A stretch of 28,188 nt of DNA from Candidatus Bathyarchaeota archaeon. GTDB taxonomy: Archaea > Thermoproteota > Bathyarchaeia > 40CM-2-53-6. The DNA is taken from the NCBI GenBank assembly GCA_005888755.1, contig VBBQ01000020.1:1-28188 (forward strand), in the 5' to 3' direction. The notes under the pieces are model-generated. The model was not told the origin of the DNA. It worked only from the letters and a program-made list of their open reading frames with translations, and did no database searches. The translations under genes were made by a program, and so were the position numbers. Below, piece after piece: positions 23,262 through 28,188 of the stretch (positions are counted from its first letter, which is position 1; each line of letters opens with the position of its first letter).

Positions 23262-23678
23262 GTGAGTTCGGAGGATGATGCGTCTTTTGAGGACCGATTC
23301 TCTGATCAGGCGCGCAAGAAGGCGCGGGAAATGTTTGAGCGCCAGCCCGAACCAGCGGCAGAAGAATTTGACTTTGGAGAACTGTTCACCAGAATACTTT
23401 TGGAAAAAGATTGGACCGACAAGCTAGAATCAGCCGTCGTCAAGATCCGAAACCTGTTCCGTATCCGCAACACGGATACAAAACTCTCGAAGGAGCTCAA
23501 GGCGCTCATCCCTGACATGAGAGAGGTGGCGGAGGCGTATGATGAGATGACAACCGGCTACAAGGAATTCATCCAGACCGTACTCGACGCAAAGCAATCG
23601 CCGTTTCACCAGACAAGACTGAAGATTGAGTCGGGCGAGAGTGCCAAGTTACCAAAGCATTCAGTGCGTCACAAGTAA
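23262..23678 (+). CDS. Acidic cytoplasmic protein, unknown
   Basis: A 138-residue protein with an acidic N-terminal third (SSEDDASFEDRFSD, EPAAEEFDFGE) and a helical, basic second half (KLESAVVKIRNLFRIRN, KLSKELKALIPDMREVAEAYDEM) likely to form coiled helices. No catalytic motif, cysteines, signal or membrane segment. The start is GTG at 23262 after an upstream GC-rich stretch; no clear ribosome binding site. It lies upstream of the amino-acid transporter on the same strand, with 88 nt containing that gene's own promoter between them. Confidence 0.7.
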   Translation: MSSEDDASFEDRFSDQARKKAREMFERQPEPAAEEFDFGELFTRILLEKDWTDKLESAVVKIRNLFRIRNTDTKLSKELKALIPDMREVAEAYDEMTTGYKEFIQTVLDAKQSPFHQTRLKIESGESAKLPKHSVRHK

Positions 23679-23723
23679 GCCATCGCCAAACTGGATACCT
23701 CGCATTTCTCTGGTGAACCAGCC

Positions 23724-23749
23724 TTTATCCAACCCGGATTCGAATCCGG
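23724..23749 (+). promoter_or_regulatory. Transporter promoter with 16-bp palindromic operator candidate
   Basis: A TATA-like TTTATC (23724-23729) is followed 4 bp later by the perfect palindrome CCGGATTCGAATCCGG (23734-23749). The expected transcription start is near 23750 and the GTG start at 23767. A dyad between TATA box and transcription start is the classic position for an archaeal repressor site. The palindrome is seen; a regulator binding it is inferred. Confidence 0.55.
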
Positions 23750-23766
23750 ACTCTGCTTGATCGGCT

Positions 23767-25026
23767 GTGCCACAAGGTACCCCGGGTCTACGCAAAGCAG
23801 TGACAATGCGTTATGCTGTCGCATTGTACATGAGCTCGGTCCTCGGCTCGGGGGTCCTAGTCCTGCCAGGACTGGCAGCCCAGATTGCTGGACCAGCCTC
23901 GCTGATCGCATGGCTCCTACTATCGTTGGCTAGCTACCCACTCGCGTATACTTTCGCGAGCCTGTCAGCTCGAAAGCCAGAGTCGGGAGGAGTCTACTCG
24001 TTCGCACGCGAGAGCTTCGGACAACGTTGGGCGGACGCGGTCGGCTGGCTCTTCATCGTCTGGTATGTGACAGGTGCCCCAGTTGTAACCGTCATCGCTG
24101 CTTCCTATCTTTCGTACGCGATTCCGTTGAGCAAGGAGATGATCTACGTTGTTGCGGCGCTGATAATTCTTGGAACCTTCCTGATCAATTATCGAGGCAT
24201 TGTAATTAGCGGAAAAGTTCAGCTCGCAGTCATAGTCGCGATCGTTGGATTACTGCTCACTGCGGTGATCGCGTCTGCTCCACTTGTTCGACTCGAGAAT
24301 TTCACTCCATTCTTCCCGAACGGAGTTCTCCCAATAGGCACGGCCGCCGCTCTCATCTTCTGGTCCTACCTTGGTTATGAGAATGTGTCCAATGTGGCGG
24401 AGGAGTTCAAGAATCCAGAACGAGACTTCCATCGAAGCATTGTCTTCAGTGTCATAGTGATCAGCGCTTTGTATTTCTCCGTCGCCTTTGCGACAGTTGG
24501 AACTCAGGCCTACAAAGCTGGAGGCAGTGTCGCTCCATTCGCCGCGATTCTCTCGAACGCTCTGGGCGTTTACGGTGCTGTTAGCACTGGGGTTCTTGCG
24601 GTTTTCATCATCTTCGGAACAGTAAACGCCTACACGACTGGGATGTCCCGTGTCATCTATTCTGTCGCGAAGGAGGGAGGCCTTCCACGAGCGATAGCTC
24701 GAATCAACAGCACGACCGGTGTTCCTCATCTTTCGCTCGCGTTATTGACTGGTTTGGGAATGATCACTCTGGCCGTGTCGTATTTTCTGAGCATCGATTT
24801 GCAGACGGCTCTCTTGATTCCGAGTGGCGCGGCAATTCTCGTCTACATGATCGGTTCCGCGTCGGGGATCAAACTGCTCAAGGGAGGCCGTGCAAAGTTG
24901 TTTCCATGGATTTCGCTCGCTGTCTCGGTTATCATGTTGCCCTTCGTAGGGCCGGTGCTCCTTATCAGCGTCGCAGTTGCGTTGCTCGGCTTGTACTATC
25001 GAAGGCTCCGGGGATTACGCCAATAA
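23767..25026 (+). CDS. APC superfamily amino-acid transporter (YjeH-like)
   Basis: A 419-residue integral membrane protein of the amino acid-polyamine-organocation superfamily with about 12 membrane helices. The helix 1 unwinding motif (SSVLGSGVLVLPG) and the conserved EEFKNPERDFHRS loop are present, and the C-terminal SASGIKLLKG block resembles the YjeH branch of amino-acid exporters. It moves amino acids across the cytoplasmic membrane; direction and substrate are not determined. The start is either GTG 23767 or ATG 23806 (MRYAVALY); I list the longer form because GLRKAV fits the family N-terminus. It has its own promoter with a palindrome and is followed 39 nt later by the oxidoreductase gene. 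Confidence 0.9.
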   Translation: MPQGTPGLRKAVTMRYAVALYMSSVLGSGVLVLPGLAAQIAGPASLIAWLLLSLASYPLAYTFASLSARKPESGGVYSFARESFGQRWADAVGWLFIVWYVTGAPVVTVIAASYLSYAIPLSKEMIYVVAALIILGTFLINYRGIVISGKVQLAVIVAIVGLLLTAVIASAPLVRLENFTPFFPNGVLPIGTAAALIFWSYLGYENVSNVAEEFKNPERDFHRSIVFSVIVISALYFSVAFATVGTQAYKAGGSVAPFAAILSNALGVYGAVSTGVLAVFIIFGTVNAYTTGMSRVIYSVAKEGGLPRAIARINSTTGVPHLSLALLTGLGMITLAVSYFLSIDLQTALLIPSGAAILVYMIGSASGIKLLKGGRAKLFPWISLAVSVIMLPFVGPVLLISVAVALLGLYYRRLRGLRQ

Positions 25027-25065
25027 ATACCAAGAGGAAGCACTCGTGGAATTTGAGAAACGTCC

Positions 25066-26022
25066 TTGAAGTTCGGTGTTCAAATCGAGAACCATCTAGG
25101 GATAAGCTACAACGGGATCCGGAAGGTGGCTTTAGAGGCTGAGAAGTCAGGGTTTGACGGTCTCTTCATCTGCGACCATCTTATGGGAAGAAACGAAGAG
25201 ACGTATCGGCAGCCGTGCGTGGACCCGTGGGTGACCCTCGGAGCTCTGGCCCAAACTACGAAGAAGATAACCCTTGGAACACTTGTCAGTGCCGTCGGAT
25301 TCCGCTATCCATCCTTGTTGGCGAAGATGGGCGCAACACTCGACCACGTTAGCGGCGGGAGGTTAATGTTGACCCTTGGCGCGGGCTGGCACGAGCCCGA
25401 GTACAAGGCGTACGGCATACCGTTTCCACCGATAGGAGTTCGTATGCAGCAGCTGCGGGAGGCTGTCCAGATCATACGCGCGATGTGGACCCAAGACCAC
25501 GCGACGTTTGAGGGAAAGAACTTCAAGATCGATCGAGCCTGGAGCTACCCTAGACCAGTGTCGCGCAAGATCTGGGTTGGCGGAAGCGGCGAGAAAATGT
25601 TGTTGCGGATTGTCGCAGAGCTTGCCGATGGATGGAATGCTGTCGGGTTGAGTGTTGACGAGTATGCGCGCAAGGTGGAGGTTCTGCGGACGTTCTGTGA
25701 GAATGCTGGTAGGAAGCTGAACACGATCGAGAGATCCTACTATGGCCCGTGCGTAGTTGGCGGGACGGAGGGCGAGTTTCGTGAATCCTTCAACAAACAC
25801 TATGGTCAGTACCGGAAGCCGGAGGAATCTTTGGAAATGTTTGTCGAACGAATGCGATCCACCCGACCCCTCATCGGGACGGTGACTGAGGTAGCGGAGA
25901 AGATGAAAGGTTTCCAAGAGCTCGGTGTATCATATTTCATCCTCTACTTCCCTGACAAAGAGGGATTGAGCTTGATGCGTCGATTCACGGATCTAGTGAT
26001 GCCCCGATTCACTGTTTCGTAG
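25066..26022 (+). CDS. LLM-class F420-dependent oxidoreductase
   Basis: A 318-residue TIM-barrel protein of the luciferase-like monooxygenase superfamily, in archaea usually using reduced coenzyme F420 instead of FMN. Typical blocks are the KFGVQIEN first strand, GFDGLFICDHL, KITLGTLVSAVGFRYPSLLAK, GRLMLTLGAGWHEPEY, RMQQLREAVQIIRAMW, and KIWVGGSGEKMLLRIVAELADGWN, the cofactor phosphate region. The substrate is unknown. The start is TTG at 25066, giving the canonical MKFG N-terminus; there is no in-frame ATG near it. It probably shares a transcript with the transporter 39 nt upstream. It converges with the small membrane protein gene, 13 nt apart. Confidence 0.9.
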   Translation: MKFGVQIENHLGISYNGIRKVALEAEKSGFDGLFICDHLMGRNEETYRQPCVDPWVTLGALAQTTKKITLGTLVSAVGFRYPSLLAKMGATLDHVSGGRLMLTLGAGWHEPEYKAYGIPFPPIGVRMQQLREAVQIIRAMWTQDHATFEGKNFKIDRAWSYPRPVSRKIWVGGSGEKMLLRIVAELADGWNAVGLSVDEYARKVEVLRTFCENAGRKLNTIERSYYGPCVVGGTEGEFRESFNKHYGQYRKPEESLEMFVERMRSTRPLIGTVTEVAEKMKGFQELGVSYFILYFPDKEGLSLMRRFTDLVMPRFTVS

Positions 26023-26035
26023 AAGATTGTGAGGC

Positions 26036-26221
26036 TTATGAGAACTGGAGACGGACGAATAGTAGCCCAAGCAGGAACAGGCCCATCGCTACGGTAACGA
26101 GTCCACGCGAGAGACACTCGTCTCCCAGCGACAGGAATCGCAGCGTCATATCCAGTCGGGCTTGGAAGGACTGGGACTTGTTCGGGATATTTCTAGAAAA
26201 GGGGGAGTTTGGGTTGGGCAT
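26036..26221 (-). CDS. Small single-pass membrane protein
   Basis: A 61-residue frame with a polar N-terminus (MPNPNSPFSRNIPNKSQ) and one C-terminal membrane helix (GLVTVAMGLFLLGLLFVRL) ending four residues later, like a tail-anchored protein. The ATG at 26219-26221 starts 11 nt after the stop of the pilin-like gene on the same strand, so the two are likely co-transcribed. A shorter start at the internal Met (residue 25) is possible. No known family recognised. Confidence 0.5.
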   Translation of the reverse strand: MPNPNSPFSRNIPNKSQSFQARLDMTLRFLSLGDECLSRGLVTVAMGLFLLGLLFVRLQFS

Positions 26222-26232
26222 CGACCATCATC

Positions 26233-26733
26233 TTAGCTGGTGAGAGGTACGATCAGTGCTTGCGCCCGCATTGTGGTGGTGAGCGAGCCTGTGCCTGTGA
26301 GCGTTAGGGTTACAGTTGTTGGGTTGCTCCATCCTAACGCGACTGTGGTGCTGCCACTCAGTCCAGGAGCGAGACCGACGACCGTGATTGCTGGCGCGCT
26401 GCCGGTTCCGTGATATGCAATAGTGATTGCGAAGTGTGTGCTGTCACTAATTGCGAATCCCGTTGCGGTAACGTTGGCGACTGTGCTGAAGGCTCTGAAG
26501 CTTAGCGAGGAACCGCCATCGCGGTCCCAGCCAGGCGGTCCGGCCCCCCTCAAACCGGACCACTGGCCATTGGTGGTGGTTGTGGTTTGCTGTGATGGGT
26601 TGGTGGTTGCAAAGGCGTTGTTGAGTCCGTAGCCCACTGCTCCCGCGCCGAGTCCGACGAGCAGTATCACGAGCACTACTGAACGCGCTGAGATGCCTCT
26701 CCGCATTGTCGATTGAATGTCTTGTTGCGACAT
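26233..26733 (-). CDS. Secreted pilin-like or membrane-anchored surface protein
   Basis: A protein of 166 residues from the ATG at 26733, or 172 from a GTG at 26751. Near the N-terminus a basic turn RRG-IS is followed by a hydrophobic helix of about 20 residues (VVLVILLVGLGAGAVGYG), the pattern of an archaeal class III (type IV pilin-like) signal with possible cleavage after RRG; a simple N-terminal anchor is the alternative. A Thr/Gln-rich linker and a beta-rich domain full of Thr, Ser and Gly follow (TTVALGWSNPTTVTLTLTGTG), suggesting an extracellular Ig-like fold. It is probably co-transcribed with the small membrane protein downstream. Confidence 0.7.
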   Translation of the reverse strand: MSQQDIQSTMRRGISARSVVLVILLVGLGAGAVGYGLNNAFATTNPSQQTTTTTNGQWSGLRGAGPPGWDRDGGSSLSFRAFSTVANVTATGFAISDSTHFAITIAYHGTGSAPAITVVGLAPGLSGSTTVALGWSNPTTVTLTLTGTGSLTTTMRAQALIVPLTS

Positions 26734-26788
26734 TTTCTCATCGACAGACACCGTGTCCAGGATGGAGATGGTGGTTCTCCTAGGAATT

Positions 26789-26799
26789 TGTTTAAGTGC
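26789..26799 (-). promoter_or_regulatory. TATA-like box of the pilin-like gene
   Basis: The minus strand reads GCACTTAAACA, about 43 nt before the GTG and 60 nt before the ATG start. CTAGGAGAA follows close by. The remainder of 26752-26958 shows no supported gene. Confidence 0.4.
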
Positions 26800-26939
26800 T
26801 CAATAACGGGCGCGTCGCCCAAGAGAGATCGTTTCGATTGTGCCGATCTGAATAGATTCGGGCTCCTCTGCCCCAGATATTCCCTCAAACCCAGAGCTTC
26901 TGGCATGCCCAATATGACGGTTCAAGAGGTAAGAGTCGG

Positions 26940-27080
26940 GACGGAAGCGGGGGTTCTGTTAACTCTTCGTCGGATGAGTTAACTTCGGGGCATCGACTCG
27001 GGGGATTACCGTAGGCGTCGGGTTCCCCTTCATTGCTTCAACTGCCCTGCCTTGCGCCTCGATGATGGGAGGCCGGGAAC
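26940..27080 (-). ncRNA. Predicted reRNA (omegaRNA) scaffold of TnpB
   Basis: In IS605-group elements the guide RNA scaffold overlaps the 3' end of tnpB and the right end, with the guide from flanking DNA just beyond. Here the conserved 3' coding end (NPTPTVIPRVDAPKLTH) and the hairpin 26958-26983 occupy that position. The guide would be the minus-strand bases immediately left of the true right end, around 26920-26940. This is a prediction from the family; boundaries are approximate. Confidence 0.4.
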
Positions 27081-28173
27081 GTGCGAACCTCACCCGTCCC
27101 CGCCGAGCCAGGTTAACAGCCGCAACCATGTCCCGGTCCATTACTACTCGACACTTACCGCACCAGAGCTTGCGTCCCAGTCTCTTGTCCGATTGGAGTC
27201 TCTCCCCGCATCTCGGACAAGACACACTGGAACCTCTGGTCTCACGCCTAGACAGACGGATAACCGGTAGTCCTACCCATCGCGCCTTGTACTCTATCTG
27301 TTGCTGGGCCTCCCCGAAGCTCCAGCCGTTCATCCTACCACGATACCTTCTACCCTGACCATTACCCTTCCGGTAGAGAGATCGGATGCCCTCGATGTTT
27401 TCGAGAACTATCGCCGTCTTCCGCTGGACTGCTACTGCAACAATCGTCTTTGTCGCAGTGTGGAGCAGATGACCGGTTCTAGCGGTTCTCCGCTGTCCAT
27501 ACCTGGACGCTATCGCTGTTGTTATTCTATCATCGTTCCGGGTGAAAGAGGCTACTATACGCGCTGTAGTGTTGGCTATTCTCACACACTTCGAGAGATC
27601 ATACTTGCTTGTCTCGTGTTCGTTTCCAACCGTGAGATTACGAAGATTACGGTCCACGCCAACCGTGGAGGCGCATTCTATCATGGGAGTGTCGCGGGCG
27701 ATGCAGAGGCTCAATCTGTTCTGGGTGAGGGTGAAAGAACGAACCTTGACTCGTGGTTGGGATATGATCTCTAACACGTGCTTGGTCAAGGGTATGCTGA
27801 AACGTTTCCCTCTCGATACGGGAATATCTATTCTCCCATTCTCTATCTTGAACCCGTAGCAGGAGACGAGCTGTGGTCTAACAGCATACGGGGTCCTGGT
27901 AGGAAAACCTCTCCTAACAGACTTGTTCCTAGCCGCTAGTATTCCCGCGGCTCGAGATATAGCGCAGAGCTTGTAGCAGCTGGGAGAATCATACCGGGCA
28001 AGCTGGTTGTAGGAGAGGAGCGAAAGCCTTCTCAACGAAGACGCATCGTTCACCAGACCGATCCGTATCGAATCGTTAACCATCCGTCTGAACACGTCCA
28101 GCAACCTGAGAACCTCCCATGCTGGAGCATGGTTTTGCCAGACAGATTTGACAGCCAACACAATAAACGACAA
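26959..28173 (-). CDS. tnpB: TnpB, RNA-guided endonuclease of IS1341-type element
   Basis: A 404-residue TnpB, the RuvC-fold ancestor of Cas12 that cuts DNA guided by the element's reRNA and promotes element retention. RuvC residues are present: D174 (VGVDRNLRNL), E258 (IVLENIEGI) and D348 (MDRDMVAAVNLA). The zinc finger C319-x2-C322...C338-x2-C341 is intact, so the nuclease looks functional. The N-terminal region (AVKSVWQNHAPAWEVLRLLD) and helical RNA-binding wedge match the archaeal IS1341 branch. The listed start is TTG at 28173. The frame is open to the window edge with no stop in between, so the start may lie further upstream. The TAA at 26959-26961 lies inside the right-end hairpin. Confidence 0.9.
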   Translation of the reverse strand: MSFIVLAVKSVWQNHAPAWEVLRLLDVFRRMVNDSIRIGLVNDASSLRRLSLLSYNQLARYDSPSCYKLCAISRAAGILAARNKSVRRGFPTRTPYAVRPQLVSCYGFKIENGRIDIPVSRGKRFSIPLTKHVLEIISQPRVKVRSFTLTQNRLSLCIARDTPMIECASTVGVDRNLRNLTVGNEHETSKYDLSKCVRIANTTARIVASFTRNDDRITTAIASRYGQRRTARTGHLLHTATKTIVAVAVQRKTAIVLENIEGIRSLYRKGNGQGRRYRGRMNGWSFGEAQQQIEYKARWVGLPVIRLSRRETRGSSVSCPRCGERLQSDKRLGRKLWCGKCRVVMDRDMVAAVNLARRGRVRFARSRPPIIEAQGRAVEAMKGNPTPTVIPRVDAPKLTHPTKS

Positions 28174-28188
28174 GAGCCAAAATCCTAG

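Larger units (their letters stand above)
26940..28188 (-). mobile_element. IS200/IS605-group (IS1341-type) element, left end outside window
   Basis: The element consists of a tnpB gene with no visible tnpA. Its right end is marked by a perfect inverted repeat (GTTAACTC/GAGTTAAC, 26958-26983) spanning the tnpB stop, followed by a C-rich segment (about 26940-26957 on the minus strand). No terminal inverted repeats are expected for this class. The exact right boundary is unproven, and the left end lies beyond position 28188. Confidence 0.65.

Noticed and set aside
23680-23790. Possible tRNA around the string GGATTCGAATCC
   Set aside because: It resembles a T-loop but has an extra A and no acceptor, D or anticodon stem on either strand; it is better explained as a plain palindrome.
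27052-27859. Long plus-strand frames antisense to tnpB
   Set aside because: Shadow frames; all catalytic residues are in the minus-strand frame.

Overview
The window (about 52% G+C by eye) is archaeal chromosomal DNA. Diagnostic genes are radA, ribosomal protein L37e, an intein-bearing family B DNA polymerase, an archaeal-type ThiL, an F420-type luciferase-like oxidoreductase, a VapBC pair with a leaderless archaeal promoter, an IS1341-type TnpB, and four tRNA genes that all carry introns, mostly at non-canonical positions. TATA boxes 25-30 nt upstream of starts and frequent GTG/TTG starts fit. Placement in Thermoproteota (Nitrososphaeria or Bathyarchaeia-like) is my inference; no marker in the window settles it.

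Layout. 1-4007: 3' part of a giant secreted protein with solute-binding-protein segments, a dockerin-like calcium motif and six NHL repeats. 4205-5643: a GNAT acetyltransferase and a vapBC toxin-antitoxin operon whose TATA box abuts a perfect 16-bp palindrome. 5742-9060: tRNA-Thr, thiL, a polysaccharide flippase, tRNA-Arg, a possible 30-aa membrane peptide and tRNA-Val. 9088-12140, all minus strand: aldehyde dehydrogenase, AcuC-like deacetylase, L37e and a 55-aa Cys-containing protein. 12345-12547: a degenerate tandem array of about 12-bp units, followed by the triple-intron tRNA-Ala and an ornithine cyclodeaminase family gene.

13967-16908: an unrecognised gene interrupted by an in-frame TGA, then radA and a frameshifted RecA-fold paralogue with a zinc ribbon and no Walker A lysine. 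17169-21017: PolB with a 531-aa homing-endonuclease intein; its polymerase motif C and exonuclease motifs I and II are degenerate, so the host protein looks catalytically inactive. 21176-23678: small membrane proteins, two zinc-binding small proteins and an acidic hypothetical. 23767-26022: an APC amino-acid transporter behind an operator-like palindrome, and an F420-type oxidoreductase. 26036-26751: a pilin-like secreted protein and a small membrane protein. 26940-28188: a TnpB element running off the right edge.

The most unusual material is the tRNA set (seven introns in four genes, with two variable-loop introns that resemble each other), the radA-linked inactive paralogue, the apparently inactive PolB that still hosts an intein, and the phased 12-bp array. 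I see no CRISPR array, rRNA operon or clear defence island.
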